A stretch of 64,000 nucleotides of DNA, taken from positions 124,001 to 188,000 of the forward strand of contig NZ_JAALAA010000008.1 of NCBI RefSeq assembly GCF_011045035.1, read 5' to 3'. Made by a program: the position numbers and the translations under genes. Below the pieces are notes generated by a model, which was not told the DNA's origin, searched no databases, and worked only from the letters and a program-made list of their open reading frames with translations. Of this stretch, positions 1 to 10,112 are shown piece by piece; within the stretch, counting starts at the first letter, position 1, and each line of letters starts with the position of its first letter. Source of the stretch: Nocardioides turkmenicus. Lineage in GTDB: Bacteria; Actinomycetota; Actinomycetes; Propionibacteriales; Nocardioidaceae.

Positions 1-1
1 C

Positions 2-514
2 TTCGGCGACGAGCGCTACGTCGCCGCCGACTCCCCCGACCGCAACGCCGGCCAGGCCCGTGCCGCCTTCCTGACCGAGGTCGGCGTCCCCGACCACCGC
101 ATCCACGAGATGCCGTCCACCGACTCCGGCCTGAGCGTCGACGAGGCCGCGGCGCAGTTCTCCGAGGATGTACGCAGCCACGGCTCGGGCGGCTTCGACA
201 TCCTGATGCTGGGCGTCGGCCCCGACGGCCACATCGCCTCGCTCTTCCCCGGCTTCCCGCAGCTCGACGCGAAGGACGCGATCGCCGTCGGCGTGACCGA
301 CTCGCCCAAGCCTCCGCCTGAGCGGATCACCTTCACCTTCGAGGCCCTGCGACGGTCCTCGACCGTCTGGTTCCTGGTCAGCGGCGAGGGCAAGGCCGAG
401 GCGGTGGCCAAGGCCCACGCCGGCGCCCCGGTCAGCGAGATCCCCGCCACCGGCGTCATCGGCACCAACGAGACGACCTGGTTCCTGGACCGCGCGGCCG
501 CGTCCAAGCTCTGA
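2..514 (+). CDS. pgl: 6-phosphogluconolactonase, 3' part (5' end outside window)
   Basis: Hydrolyses 6-phosphogluconolactone to 6-phosphogluconate in the oxidative pentose phosphate pathway; cytosolic. The frame is open from base 2, and the first residues read FGDERYVAADSPDRNAGQAR, the family's conserved GDER block. The GVGPDGHIASLFPG block follows near visible residue 72. About 170 residues are visible, so roughly the first third of a typical 240-260 residue protein lies upstream of the window. The C-terminus ends in a normal FLDRAAASKL tail and a TGA. In many actinobacteria pgl ends a zwf-opcA-pgl cluster facing the gap-pgk-tpiA block, which fits the genes to the right. It is followed by palindromic repeats and not by a classical terminator. 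Confidence 0.93.
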   Translation, partial: FGDERYVAADSPDRNAGQARAAFLTEVGVPDHRIHEMPSTDSGLSVDEAAAQFSEDVRSHGSGGFDILMLGVGPDGHIASLFPGFPQLDAKDAIAVGVTDSPKPPPERITFTFEALRRSSTVWFLVSGEGKAEAVAKAHAGAPVSEIPATGVIGTNETTWFLDRAAASKL

Positions 515-521
515 CCCCCTC

Positions 522-575
522 CCGACTTGGCGCGACTGTCCCACCCAGAAGCGCCGAGTCGGCGCAAATGTCCCG
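522..575. repeat. Palindromic intergenic repeat, cluster 1
   Basis: Two units of a repeat with core CGCCGA(G/C)TCGGCG followed by a short variable stretch and GTCCC. The first unit (522-543) is degenerate; the second (551-575) has a near-perfect palindrome. The same unit recurs at 1861-1949 and 2993-3113, so it fills all three spacers between pgl, the endonuclease gene, the AbiEi-like gene and rbpA. It may act as a REP-type element or as a termination hairpin after pgl. Confidence 0.7.
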
Positions 576-662
576 GAAACTCCGTTACCCAGGGTGCTAA
601 CGGCAGGTAAATCTTTGCCGCAGCAGGTTCCGCCCGTACCTGCCGGCTGCCACCATCCGAGC

Positions 663-1853
663 ATGTCCCTCAGCGCTTCTCGGCGGCTGCGCCTGACCCT
701 GGCCAGTCTCGTTGCCCTCGCCCTGGCGAGCTTCATGGCGGTCGTCATCACGACCGCCCCGGCCCAGGCGGCCACGATCTCCGTCTCCACGGCGATCGCC
801 ACCCAGAACGGCTCGACGGCCACCGTACGCGGCTACGTCGTCGGCCAGCCGACCGCGACCAACACCGTCGTGACCAGCAACTACCCCAACGACTACGCCC
901 TCGCGATCGCCGACTCGGCCGCGGAGACCAGCACATCGAGGATGCTCTACGTGCAGATCCCCGACGCCTTCCGCAGCTCGTGGGGCCTGCGCTCCAACCC
1001 GAGCCTGAAGGGACGCCAGATCGACGTGACCGGCACCCTGACGGCGTACTTCTCCCACCCGGGGCACAAGAACGCCACCGCCTTCGCGTTCTCCGGCTCC
1101 ACGCCGAGCCCGACTCCCACCCCGACCCCGACCGCCAGCCCGACCGCGGACCCCAACATCCCAGCGGGCTACTACGACTCGGCCGCCGGCCTGTCCGGCG
1201 CGTCGCTGAAGTCGGCCCTGCACAACATCATCGACGGCCACACCACGATGTCCTACAGCGCGGTATGGGAGGCGCTGAAGGTGCTCGACCAGGACCCGAA
1301 CAACTCCGCGAACGTGATCGAGTTCTACTCCGGCGTCTCCACGCCGAAGACCAACAACGGCGGCGACGCCGACAACTGGAACCGCGAGCACACCTGGCCG
1401 CAGAGCCATGGCGACTTCGGCACCAGCAACGGCCCCGGCACCGACGTACACCACCTCCGCCCCGAGGACGTCACCGTCAACGCCACCCGCGGCAGCAAGG
1501 ACTTCGACCTCGGTGGGTCGGCCGTCGCCGAGTGCAGCGACTGCTGGACCGACGCCGACTCCTTCGAGCCCCGTGACAGCGTGAAGGGCGACCTGGCCCG
1601 CGGCATCCTCTACATGGCCGTGCGCTACAACGGCGACGACGGCTTCGCCGACCTGGAGGTCAACAACTCCATCAACGGATCGACCAACTACCTCGGCAAG
1701 GTCTGCATCCTCCTCGGCTGGCACAACGCCGACCCCGTCACCACCGCCGAGCGCACCCGCAACAACAAGATCTACTCGACCTACCAGCACAACCGGAACC
1801 CCTTCATCGACCACCCGGAGTACGCGGACTCGATCTTCGGCGCCACCTGCTGA
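663..1853 (+). CDS. Secreted endonuclease I family nuclease with N-terminal OB-like domain
   Basis: Predicted extracellular DNA/RNA nuclease. A Sec signal peptide spans about residues 1-37 (hydrophobic core, then APAQA-AT). Residues 38-145 look like a DUF6359/YhcR-type OB-fold. A linker of SPTPTPTPTAS type follows, and the endonuclease I catalytic domain fills about 170-396. The motif NREHTWPQSHG near residue 240 and DVHHLRP match the EndA/NucM metal and catalytic histidine motif. Start ATG 663 is chosen because it begins directly with the signal peptide; an in-frame start further upstream (594) would add a non-secretory extension. No strong ribosome site is seen. It stands alone between two repeat clusters. 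Likely roles are nutrient scavenging or extracellular DNA turnover (inference). Confidence 0.85.
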   Translation: MSLSASRRLRLTLASLVALALASFMAVVITTAPAQAATISVSTAIATQNGSTATVRGYVVGQPTATNTVVTSNYPNDYALAIADSAAETSTSRMLYVQIPDAFRSSWGLRSNPSLKGRQIDVTGTLTAYFSHPGHKNATAFAFSGSTPSPTPTPTPTASPTADPNIPAGYYDSAAGLSGASLKSALHNIIDGHTTMSYSAVWEALKVLDQDPNNSANVIEFYSGVSTPKTNNGGDADNWNREHTWPQSHGDFGTSNGPGTDVHHLRPEDVTVNATRGSKDFDLGGSAVAECSDCWTDADSFEPRDSVKGDLARGILYMAVRYNGDDGFADLEVNNSINGSTNYLGKVCILLGWHNADPVTTAERTRNNKIYSTYQHNRNPFIDHPEYADSIFGATC

Positions 1854-1860
1854 CCCCACC

Positions 1861-1949
1861 CGCCGAGTCGGCGCATCTGTCCCAGGCAGACGCGCCGACT
1901 CGGCGCATCAGTCCCACTCGAACGACCCGAGTCGGCGCGTCAGCTCCAC
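1861..1949. repeat. Palindromic intergenic repeat, cluster 2
   Basis: Three successive units (about 1861-1883, 1890-1916 and 1926-1949) of the CGCCGA(G/C)TCGGCGCAtcTGTCCC family, all in one orientation. They lie between the endonuclease stop and the AbiEi-like gene. The units are better conserved than those at 522-575. Confidence 0.75.
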
Positions 1950-1950
1950 G

Positions 1951-1971
1951 TTGTCCACAGACTTTTCCACA
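1951..1971 (+). promoter_or_regulatory. Two DnaA-box-like 9-mers upstream of the AbiEi-like gene
   Basis: TTGTCCACA at 1951-1959 matches the actinobacterial DnaA box, and TTTTCCACA follows at 1963-1971, a 12-base period. They lie 50-70 bases before the preferred start of the next gene. Only two boxes are present and no other origin feature is nearby, so this is more likely a promoter feature or chance than an origin. Confidence 0.35.
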
Positions 1972-2022
1972 GCCCGCCGATGTCCGGTGGCGGTGTCGAA
2001 GAGGGGCTTCCAGACTCTGGGC

Positions 2023-2991
2023 ATGGACATCAACGAGATGCTGTTCAACGGAAGCCTCGGGAGCACCTTCCCGTTGCCGTCGACCGAGCCGTTCACCTTC
2101 AAAATGGCCCGGGAAGCCGGGATCTCACGGAGGCGGCTCGGAAAGCTTCTCGAGACGGGCCTCGTGCGCCGACCCATCAAGGGCGTATATCTGGCCACCG
2201 AGGCGGGCGACTCTCTCGCCGTGCGCGCTGCGTGCTTGAGACTGGTCGCGCCTGCCGACTGCATCGTCGTCGACCGGCATGCCGGCTGGCTCCTCGGAGC
2301 CGAGATGATCCTCGCTCCTGGCGAGCACATCAGCCTTCGGCCGCTCTCGTTCTTTCGGCCTGCCGGTCGCGGCCGCCTCCGCAACGACATCGCCAGCAGC
2401 GGCGAACGCGACGTGCAAGACAGTGAGACGAACGAGATCGGAGGTCTGCGGGTCACCACCCCTCTGCGTACGGCCTGGGATCTCGGACGCGTCCGCTGGC
2501 CTGACGAGGCGATCGCCGGAGTCTCGATGATGCACCGACTCGGTGCGTACGAGCCGGAGGAGTTCATCGAGGGAATCGAGCGGTTCCGTGGCCAACGGTG
2601 GGTCACCACGCTTCGCGGGATCGGCCCGCTCGCGGACGGCCGGTTCGAGTCACCGCCCGAAGCGGTGCTCGGCCTGCGTTGCCATCAAGCGAGGTTCCCG
2701 ATGACGCCGCAGGTCGAGGTGTCCACCGTGGCCGGTGAGTTCGTCGCGCGTCTCGATCTGGCCAACGAGGACCTTCTCGCGGCTGTCGAGTACGACGGCG
2801 CGGAGTGGCACTCCTCCCCCGGTCAACTGGCACGCGATCGGCAAAGGCGTCTGGACGTTGGCCGAGAAGGATGGTTGGTCGAGGCGTTCACCAAGGGCGA
2901 TCTCTTTACGCGTACCGGAGACGCAGATGTACGCATCCGGCAACTGCACCATCGGGCGCTCCGGCGGCGCGGTGGCTGGCTGGCGGGCTGA
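2023..2991 (+). CDS. AbiEi-type winged-helix plus DUF559 (Vsr-like) nuclease-fold protein
   Basis: About 322 residues. The N-terminal part (KMAREAGISRRRLGKLLETGLVRR, then KGVYL) has the pattern of the winged-helix domain of type IV AbiEi antitoxin proteins. The C-terminal part has EYDGAEWH near residue 256, then RDRQRR and GW, the pattern of DUF559/Vsr-like restriction-endonuclease folds. Such fusions are common, often multicopy, in Nocardioides and relatives, and their function is not established. A frame from TTG 1951 is open, but MDINEMLF at 2023 is the preferred start. No partner AbiEii-like toxin is adjacent, so calling it an antitoxin would overreach. It is bracketed by repeat clusters, which may mean it was inserted there. 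Confidence 0.7.
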   Translation: MDINEMLFNGSLGSTFPLPSTEPFTFKMAREAGISRRRLGKLLETGLVRRPIKGVYLATEAGDSLAVRAACLRLVAPADCIVVDRHAGWLLGAEMILAPGEHISLRPLSFFRPAGRGRLRNDIASSGERDVQDSETNEIGGLRVTTPLRTAWDLGRVRWPDEAIAGVSMMHRLGAYEPEEFIEGIERFRGQRWVTTLRGIGPLADGRFESPPEAVLGLRCHQARFPMTPQVEVSTVAGEFVARLDLANEDLLAAVEYDGAEWHSSPGQLARDRQRRLDVGREGWLVEAFTKGDLFTRTGDADVRIRQLHHRALRRRGGWLAG

Positions 2992-2992
2992 G

Positions 2993-3113
2993 CGGGACAG
3001 TTGCGCCGACTCATTCGTCTCAGACGAGACTGACGTGCCGACTCGCGCTCTATGCGCGGGACAAATGCGCCGAGTCGGCGCCTCTGCGTGAAGCAGACGC
3101 GCCGACTCGGCGG
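2993..3113. repeat. Palindromic intergenic repeat, cluster 3
   Basis: Units of the CGCCGA(G/C)TCGGCG family in both orientations: a gggacaAATGCGCCGA-type unit (about 3057-3081), an opposite unit (3093-3112) and degenerate copies at 2993-3012 and 3033-3047. They lie between the convergent AbiEi-like gene and rbpA, and paired opposite units could fold into long hairpins that stop transcription from both sides. Confidence 0.7.
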
Positions 3114-3117
3114 GGTT

Positions 3118-3477
3118 TCAGAAGATGATCTCGCCGGACTTGCGGCGGGAGCGGAGGAGGGCGATGGCCTCCTCCAGGATGTCCTCGGCCTCGGCGTCGG
3201 AGCGGCGCTCCTTCACGTAGGCGAGGTGGGTCTTGTAAGGCTCGATCTTCGGCGCCGGGGGCGCGTTCTCCTCGTCGAGACCCGCGGGGAGCCCACACTT
3301 CGGGCAGTCCCAGGAGTCCGGCGGTGTCGCCTCGACGGCGAAGGTGATGACCGAGCGATGTGCGTTGGCGCAGAAGTAGGTGACGGCCTTTCGTGGCGCG
3401 GCTTCGCCACGCTCCGCCTCACCCATCGGGCCAGCACCGACTCGGGAGCCCCGAATCGCGTTCCCTCCACCTGCCAT
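3118..3477 (-). CDS. rbpA: RNA polymerase-binding protein RbpA
   Basis: Actinobacterial transcription factor that binds the principal sigma factor and core RNA polymerase and stabilises open complexes. The 119 residues begin with the typical MAGGGNAIRGSRVGAGPMGEAERGEAAPR basic N-terminal stretch (quoted in part: GSRVGAGPMGEAERGEAAPR). The core domain with C (about 36) and CPKCG (about 58-62) follows, then the sigma-interaction helix ending in RRKSGEIIF. The paired cysteines fit a zinc-binding RbpA of the Streptomyces type. It is the last gene of the minus-strand glycolytic block but is separated from secG by about 130 bases, so it probably has its own promoter (3480-3600). Confidence 0.95.
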   Translation of the reverse strand: MAGGGNAIRGSRVGAGPMGEAERGEAAPRKAVTYFCANAHRSVITFAVEATPPDSWDCPKCGLPAGLDEENAPPAPKIEPYKTHLAYVKERRSDAEAEDILEEAIALLRSRRKSGEIIF

Positions 3478-3609
3478 GGTGCTGCGGTGTCCTCTCTCAA
3501 CTTAAAGTTCGCAGCCCCGAGAGGCCACTTTGGGGGATCGGACGGCAAAATCTCCGTCCAGCGTCGAACGAGTTTAGACGCTATCGCGCGCGCGTTGAAG
3601 GGAAATGTT

Positions 3610-3840
3610 TCAGTAGGCCATCAGCAGGCCGAGCGCGATCACACAGGCGAACCAGATGACGCCGATACCGACGGTGAGCCGGTCGAGGTTGCGCTCGACG
3701 ACCGAGGATCCACCCAGCGAGCTCGAGACGCCGCCACCGAACATGTCGGAGAGGCCGCCACCGCGACCCTTGTGGAGCAGCACGAGCAGGATCATCAGCG
3801 CGCTCGCGATGACCAGGATGATGGTGAAGAGAAGTTCCAC
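3610..3840 (-). CDS. secG: Preprotein translocase subunit SecG
   Basis: Small membrane subunit of the SecYEG channel that assists protein export. The 76 residues contain two hydrophobic segments (about 3-21 and 55-74). Between them lie the conserved KGRGGGLSDMFGGG cytosolic loop and SSLGGSSVVERNLDRLT. Length and motifs are normal. It follows tpiA by 30 bases, the standard actinobacterial order gap-pgk-tpiA-secG, and is probably cotranscribed with it. Confidence 0.95.
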   Translation of the reverse strand: MELLFTIILVIASALMILLVLLHKGRGGGLSDMFGGGVSSSLGGSSVVERNLDRLTVGIGVIWFACVIALGLLMAY

Positions 3841-3870
3841 GTCTGAAATCCTATCTAGAGGCCCTGAAAC

Positions 3871-4680
3871 CTACAGCACCGGTAGGTCGTAGTAGCGCGA
3901 GATCGCCGCAAAGTCCTCCACCGACAGGCTCGCACCGCCGACCAGCGCACCGTCGACGTCGCCCTCCTGCATCAGCGCGGCCACGTTGTTGGGCTTCACG
4001 GAGCCCCCGTAGAGGATGCGTACGCCGCCGGCCACCTCGGCCCCGTAGAGCTTCTCGAGCCGCTCCCGGATGCCGGCACAGACCTCCTGGGCGTCCTGCG
4101 CGGTCGCGGTCTCCCCCGTGCCGATCGCCCAGACCGGCTCGTAGGCGATCACGACCTCGGCCACCTCGGCGTCGGTGAGGCCGGCCAGCGAAGCCTCGGT
4201 CTGACCGGTGCAGTGCTCGAGGTGGTCGCCCGCCTGGCGGATCTCCAGGCCCTCGCCGACGCAGACGATCGGGGTGATCTTGTGCTTGAGCGCGATCTTG
4301 GCCTTCTGGGCGACGATCGCGTCGGTCTCGCCGTAGTGCTCACGACGCTCTGAGTGACCCACGATCACGTAGGAGCAGCCGAGCTTGGCCAGCATGGAGG
4401 CCGAGACCTCGCCGGTGTAGGCGCCGGACTCGTGGGTCGAGACGTTCTGCGCGCCGTAGGTGATCCGCATCTTGTCGCCGTCGACCAGCGTCTGCACCGA
4501 GCGGATGTCGGTGAACGGCGGGAAGACCGCGACCTCCACGGCGGCGAAGTCGTGCCGCTTGTCGGAGAGCGTCCAGGCGAGCTTCTGGACCAGCACCACC
4601 GCTTCCTGGTGGTTGAGGTTCATCTTCCAGTTGCCCGCGATGAGCGGCGTGCGCCCCGCTGCCGGCTTCTTGGTCGCCAT
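3871..4680 (-). CDS. tpiA: Triosephosphate isomerase
   Basis: Interconverts dihydroxyacetone phosphate and glyceraldehyde 3-phosphate; cytosolic TIM barrel. GNWKMN (about 16-21) carries the substrate-binding Asn/Lys, GHSERR (about 108) the catalytic His, and [10 protein letters not shown] (about 178) the catalytic Glu. GGSVKPNN near 235 is the phosphate-binding loop. 269 residues, slightly long because of the N-terminal [12 protein letters not shown] extension. Its ATG shares one base with the pgk TGA, indicating translational coupling. Confidence 0.97.
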   Translation of the reverse strand: MATKKPAAGRTPLIAGNWKMNLNHQEAVVLVQKLAWTLSDKRHDFAAVEVAVFPPFTDIRSVQTLVDGDKMRITYGAQNVSTHESGAYTGEVSASMLAKLGCSYVIVGHSERREHYGETDAIVAQKAKIALKHKITPIVCVGEGLEIRQAGDHLEHCTGQTEASLAGLTDAEVAEVVIAYEPVWAIGTGETATAQDAQEVCAGIRERLEKLYGAEVAGGVRILYGGSVKPNNVAALMQEGDVDGALVGGASLSVEDFAAISRYYDLPVL

Positions 4681-5903
4681 CAGCCGAGCCCTCCGACCAC
4701 GGTGGTCTCGTCGAGCACCGCGACGCCCGGAAGGGTCTTGCCCTCCAGGTATTCGAGCGAGGCGCCACCGCCGGTCGAGATGTGACCGAACTGGTCGTCG
4801 GAGAACCCGAGCTGGCGGATCGCTGCGGCCGAGTCACCGCCGCCGACCACCGAGAGGCCGTCGACCGTGGTGAGCGCCTGAGCGACCGCACGGGTGCCCT
4901 CGGCGAACGCGGCCTGCTCGAAGACGCCCATCGGACCGTTCCAGAAGACCGTCTTGGCGCCCTCGAGAGCGGCGGCGTAGGTCTGGGCGGACTCCGGGCC
5001 GATGTCGAGGCCGAGGGACTCGGCCGGGATCGCGTTGGCCGGGACCACGCGGGCCGAGGCCTCGTCGCCGAAGGAGTCGGCGACGACGATGTCGGTCGGC
5101 AGCAGGATCTCGACGCCGATCTCTTCGGCGCGCTCGAGGTAGCCGAGCACGGTGAGGATCTGGTCCTCCTCGAGCAGCGACTGACCGACCTCGTAGCCCT
5201 GGGCCTTGAGGAAGGTGAAGACCATGCCGCCGCCGATGAGCAGCTTGTCGGCCTTGCCGAGCAGGTTGTCGATCACGCCGAGCTTGTCGGAGACCTTCGA
5301 GCCGCCGAGGACGACCACGTAGGGGCGCTCCGGGGTCTCGGTGAGCCGCTTGAGCACCTCGATCTCGGTGGCGACCAGGTCACCCTGCGCGCTCGGGAGG
5401 ATCTTGGCGACGTCGTAGACCGAGGCCTGCTTGCGGTGGACCACGCCGAAGCCGTCGGAGACGAAGGCGTCGGCCAGGGCGGCGAGCTCGGCGGCGAAGG
5501 TCGCCCGCTCGATGTCGTCCTTGCTGGTCTCACCGGCGTTGAAGCGTACGTTCTCCAGCAGGGCGACCTGTCCGTCGCCGAGGCCGTCGACGACCGAGCG
5601 CGCCGAGTCGCCGACGGTGTCGGTCGCGAAGGCGACCTCGGCACCGAGCAGCTCACCGAGGCGGGTGGCCACGGGCGCCAGCGAGTAGGCCGGGTCCGGC
5701 TCACCCTTCGGGCGACCGAGGTGGGCGACCACGACGACCTTGGCGCCGGCGTCGGCCAGCGTCTTGATCGTGGGCACCGAGGCACGGATGCGACCGTCGT
5801 CGGTGATCGTGGTGCCTTCCAGCGGGACGTTGAGGTCGGAGCGCACGAGAACTCGCTTGCCCGCGACTCCCTGCTCGATGAGCTGCGTGAGATTCAGAGA
5901 CAT
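4680..5903 (-). CDS. pgk: Phosphoglycerate kinase
   Basis: Transfers phosphate from 1,3-bisphosphoglycerate to ADP in glycolysis. RSDLNVPL (about 22) is the substrate-binding motif, followed by [12 protein letters not shown] and [10 protein letters not shown], and by the C-terminal nucleotide loop GGGDSAAA. 407 residues, a normal length. It lies between gap (39 bases upstream) and tpiA (one-base overlap) in the standard gap-pgk-tpiA operon. Confidence 0.97.
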   Translation of the reverse strand: MSLNLTQLIEQGVAGKRVLVRSDLNVPLEGTTITDDGRIRASVPTIKTLADAGAKVVVVAHLGRPKGEPDPAYSLAPVATRLGELLGAEVAFATDTVGDSARSVVDGLGDGQVALLENVRFNAGETSKDDIERATFAAELAALADAFVSDGFGVVHRKQASVYDVAKILPSAQGDLVATEIEVLKRLTETPERPYVVVLGGSKVSDKLGVIDNLLGKADKLLIGGGMVFTFLKAQGYEVGQSLLEEDQILTVLGYLERAEEIGVEILLPTDIVVADSFGDEASARVVPANAIPAESLGLDIGPESAQTYAAALEGAKTVFWNGPMGVFEQAAFAEGTRAVAQALTTVDGLSVVGGGDSAAAIRQLGFSDDQFGHISTGGGASLEYLEGKTLPGVAVLDETTVVGGLG

Positions 5904-5941
5904 AACGGGCTAGACACTAACCTGTGACGAGCGCCGCTGGG

Positions 5942-6979
<1,038 letters not shown>

Positions 6980-7065
6980 TCACCCGCTGACGCCGACACT
7001 ACCCAGCCCCTCTGAACTGCGGGAGACTGGGTTGGATCGTTCCAAAAGACGGACGAGTAGCAAAT

Positions 7066-7101
7066 GGCCCGAGCCCCTCGCCTACACGAGGGGCTCGGGC
7101 C
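7066..7101 (-). terminator. Hairpin terminator after whiA
   Basis: Perfect 15-bp stem (GGCCCGAGCCCCTCG paired with its complement) and a 6-base loop, 27 bases beyond the whiA stop. There is no long T-tract, as is usual for high-GC actinobacteria. It separates the uvrC-whiA transcript from the gap promoter. Confidence 0.8.
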
Positions 7102-7127
7102 TACTTCTCAGGATGTGAACGTGTTGT

Positions 7128-8114
7128 CTAGGCGTCCTCGGCGAGCATCTCGGCGGTGAGCGACGCCTCGGTGTCGGGCACGCCGAGCTCCTCGGCACGC
7201 TTGTCGGCCATCGCCAGCAGCCGGCGGATCCGGCCCGCGATGGCGTCCTTGGTCAGCACCGGGTCGTGCAGCTGGCCGAGCTCCTCGAGCGAGGCCTGCT
7301 TGTGCTCCAGACGGAGCTTGCCGGCCTGGCGCAGGTGGTCGGGGATGTCATCGCCGAGGATCTCCAGCGCGCGCTCGACGCGGGCCCCGGCAGCGACGGC
7401 GGCACGGGCCGAGCGGCGCAGGTTGGCGTCGTCGAAGTTGGCGAGTCGGTTGGCGGTCGCCCGGACCTCGCGGCGCATCCGGCGCTCCTCCCAGGCCATC
7501 AGCGACTCGTGGGCGCCCAAGCGGGTCAGCAGCTGGCCGATCGCGTCGCCGTCGCGGATGACGACCCGGTCGACGCCGCGTACCTCACGGGGCTTGGCGG
7601 AGATGCCGATCCGACGGGCGACACCGACGAGCGCCAGGGCCGACTCCGAGCCCGGACAGGTCACCTCCATCGAGGAGGAGCGGCCCGGCTCGGTGAGCGA
7701 GCCGTGGGCCAGGAAGGCGCCGCGCCAGGCGGCGACGGCGTCGCAGGCCCCGCCAGAGACGACGGCCGGCGGAAGGCCCCGCACCGGCCGGCCACGCTGG
7801 TCGAGAAGGCCGGTCTGGCGCGCCAGCGCCTCACCGTCCTTGACCACGCGCACGATGTAGCGGCTGCCCTTGCGAAGCCCGCTCGCCTGGATGAGAGCCA
7901 CCTCTGCCTCGTGACCGAAGACGTCGGCGATGTCTCGCTTCAGCCTCCGCGCCGCCAGACCGGTGTCGAGCTCAGCCTCGACCACGATCCTGCCGGCCAC
8001 GATGTGGATCCCCCCAGCGAACCTCAACGTCGAGGCAACCTCTGCCTTCCGGCAGCATGTCTTGGTGATCTGAGTGGAGGCCAGCTCGGCCTTCACCTGT
8101 CCCGTCATCGCCAT
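7128..8114 (-). CDS. whiA: DNA-binding protein WhiA
   Basis: Gram-positive regulator of sporulation and cell division. The 328 residues contain an N-terminal homing-endonuclease-like (LAGLIDADG-derived) fold, visible as [18 protein letters not shown] and later [13 protein letters not shown]. The C-terminal helix-turn-helix is [20 protein letters not shown]. The expected order uvrC-rapZ-yvcK-whiA is present. The 145-base gap to yvcK suggests that a promoter of its own is possible. Start [12 protein letters not shown] at 8114; the second Met at 8108 is an alternative. Confidence 0.96.
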   Translation of the reverse strand: MAMTGQVKAELASTQITKTCCRKAEVASTLRFAGGIHIVAGRIVVEAELDTGLAARRLKRDIADVFGHEAEVALIQASGLRKGSRYIVRVVKDGEALARQTGLLDQRGRPVRGLPPAVVSGGACDAVAAWRGAFLAHGSLTEPGRSSSMEVTCPGSESALALVGVARRIGISAKPREVRGVDRVVIRDGDAIGQLLTRLGAHESLMAWEERRMRREVRATANRLANFDDANLRRSARAAVAAGARVERALEILGDDIPDHLRQAGKLRLEHKQASLEELGQLHDPVLTKDAIAGRIRRLLAMADKRAEELGVPDTEASLTAEMLAEDA

Positions 8115-8259
8115 GTCGGAGAGTCTTTCATTGTTGTCAACGACCCTCGAATCGGTTCCACGTCAGAGCACTCTGTGTGGGGCCAGAGCGAGGCTTACGG
8201 ACGGTGGGACGGTGTAGGCCCGGCCTCATGACGCGACACGAGCATCCTGCCGGATGCCC

Positions 8260-9246
8260 TCAACCCGCCCCGATCACCCTCGCGTACGCAGCCGCCAACC
8301 GCTCCGGGTCGTGGCGAGGGGTCCCGTCGCCGACGGCGACGTCGGCCACCTCGACCTGCGCACCGCACTTCTCGGCCACCCGCGACAGCTCGTCGAGGCC
8401 GTCGAGGGAGGAGTCGACGAGGACGGTGTGGATGCGGAGGTCGGGGGCGTGCTCGAGGAGGACCGAGAGGTGCTCGGCAGGGCCGAAGCCGGTCGTCTCC
8501 CCCGGCTGCTCGCCGAGGTTGAGCACGACGACGATCTTCGCGGTGGTGGCGACCAGGGCCTCCCGCAGCGCACGGACCATCAGGTGTGGCAGGACGGAGG
8601 TGAACCACGACCCCGGCCCCAGGAACACCCACTCCGCCTCCCGGATCGCCTTGACGGCGTCCGGCGCGGCGGGCGGGTTGTCGGGGATGAGCCGGATCGA
8701 CTCGATCATCCCGTCGGTGCTGGCCACCTCGACCTGACCCTGCACCGAGGTCAGAGCCTCAGGGTCACCCGGCACCAGGCCGCGTACGTCCGCGACGATG
8801 TCCATCGGCACCAGCGCCATCGGCAGGACCCGGCCCTTGGCGCCGAGCAGGCGCCCCACCCAGTCGAGCGCCTCGACGTGGTCGCCGAGCTGCTCCCACA
8901 GCCCGACGATGAGCAGGTTGCCGAGGTTGTGGCCACGCATCTCGCCCTCGCCGGCGAAGCGGTGCTGCAGCACCTGCGCCCAGGTGTCGTCCCAGCGGTC
9001 GGCGCCGCACAGCGCGGCCAGCGCCATCCGCAGGTCGCCGGGAGGCAGCACGCCGAACTCGCGGCGGAGCCGCCCGCTCGAGCCGCCGTTGTCGGCGACC
9101 GTCACGATCGCGGTGAGCTGGTCGACGGTCAGGTCGTCGACCAGCAGCCGCAGCGCGCTCAGCGACGCGTGCAGTCCGTGCCCTCCCCCCAGGGCGACGA
9201 CGGCCTGGGCATCTGCCCCGGGTCGGTCGGCCCCGGCCACGCTCAC
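8260..9246 (-). CDS. yvcK: Gluconeogenesis factor YvcK (CofD-like)
   Basis: UDP-sugar-binding regulator of carbon metabolism and cell wall synthesis. VALGGGHGLHASLSALR (about 18-34), VADNGGSSGRLRREFG and PPGDLRMALAAL are family signatures, and FLGPGSWFTSVLPHL follows. 328 residues. Overlaps the rapZ stop by 4 bases (ATGA type), so the two are translationally coupled. Cotranscription with uvrC and rapZ is likely. Confidence 0.95.
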   Translation of the reverse strand: MSVAGADRPGADAQAVVALGGGHGLHASLSALRLLVDDLTVDQLTAIVTVADNGGSSGRLRREFGVLPPGDLRMALAALCGADRWDDTWAQVLQHRFAGEGEMRGHNLGNLLIVGLWEQLGDHVEALDWVGRLLGAKGRVLPMALVPMDIVADVRGLVPGDPEALTSVQGQVEVASTDGMIESIRLIPDNPPAAPDAVKAIREAEWVFLGPGSWFTSVLPHLMVRALREALVATTAKIVVVLNLGEQPGETTGFGPAEHLSVLLEHAPDLRIHTVLVDSSLDGLDELSRVAEKCGAQVEVADVAVGDGTPRHDPERLAAAYARVIGAG

Positions 9247-10109
9247 TCCCGCCCGAGGTCTCGGTGGATCGCCTTCGCATCGAGGCCGGCATCTCGCAGT
9301 CGCCTGGAGATCTCCTCCGCCATCGCCACGCTACGGTGCTTGCCGCCCGTGCACCCGATCGCCACGCGCATGAACCTCTTTCCTTCGTGGAGGTAGCCCT
9401 TGGTCACTCCGATGAGCACCGGAACATACCCGCTCAGGAACTCCTCCGCACCAGGGCGTGAGTAGACGTAGGCGGCGACGTCGGGGTTGTCGCGTCCGTT
9501 GCCCGCCTTCAGCTCCGGCACCCAGTGCGGATTCGGCAGGAACCGCATGTCGGCCATGAAGTCGGCGTCGACCGGGATCCCGTACTTGAACCCGAAGCTG
9601 ACCACCGACACCTTCAGGGTCGTGCGCTCCGGGGTGCCGAACGCCTCGGCGATCCGAGCGGTGAGCTGGTGGACGTTGAGCTGGGTCGTGTCGATGACCA
9701 GGTCGGCGGCGCCGCGCAGGCTGGCCAGCACCACCCGCTCGCGCTCGAGCGCGTCCAGCAGCCGCTCGTTTCCGCGCTGCATCGGGTGGGGCCGCCGGGC
9801 CGCCTCTTGGCGGCGCACGAGCGTGTCGTCGGCGGCGTCGAGGAAGACCAGCGTCGTACGCCGCCCGGTCGCCTTCTTGGCCACGATCTCCTCGAGCTCG
9901 GCGAAGAACGACCCCGAACGTACGTCGGTGACGACCGCCACCGGCTGCTCCGGTCCGCGGGCTGCGTCGACCCGTTCGACCACCTGCGGGAGCAGGCTCG
10001 GCGGCAGGTTGTCGACGACGTAGTAGCCGAGGTCCTCCAGCTCCTTGGCGGCGGTGCTCCGCCCGGCACCGGTCATGCCGGTGATGACGACGACCTCCCC
10101 CTTGTGCAT
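9243..10109 (-). CDS. rapZ: RNase adapter / nucleotide-binding protein RapZ
   Basis: P-loop protein of the RapZ/YvcJ family. In Enterobacteria RapZ directs small-RNA decay controlling GlmS, while the role in actinobacteria is unsettled. Walker A GMTGAGRSTA lies at about residues 11-20. RSGSFF and VFLDAADDTLVRR follow, and the C-terminal domain has SFGFKYGIP and GCTGGKHRSV. 288 residues, standard length. Separated from uvrC by 3 bases. Confidence 0.95.
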   Translation of the reverse strand: MHKGEVVVITGMTGAGRSTAAKELEDLGYYVVDNLPPSLLPQVVERVDAARGPEQPVAVVTDVRSGSFFAELEEIVAKKATGRRTTLVFLDAADDTLVRRQEAARRPHPMQRGNERLLDALERERVVLASLRGAADLVIDTTQLNVHQLTARIAEAFGTPERTTLKVSVVSFGFKYGIPVDADFMADMRFLPNPHWVPELKAGNGRDNPDVAAYVYSRPGAEEFLSGYVPVLIGVTKGYLHEGKRFMRVAIGCTGGKHRSVAMAEEISRRLRDAGLDAKAIHRDLGRE

Positions 10110-10112
10110 GAC

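Noticed and set aside
1951..1971. Replication origin suggested by two DnaA-box-like 9-mers
   Set aside because: Only two boxes, no AT-rich unwinding region and no dnaA, dnaN or parAB nearby.
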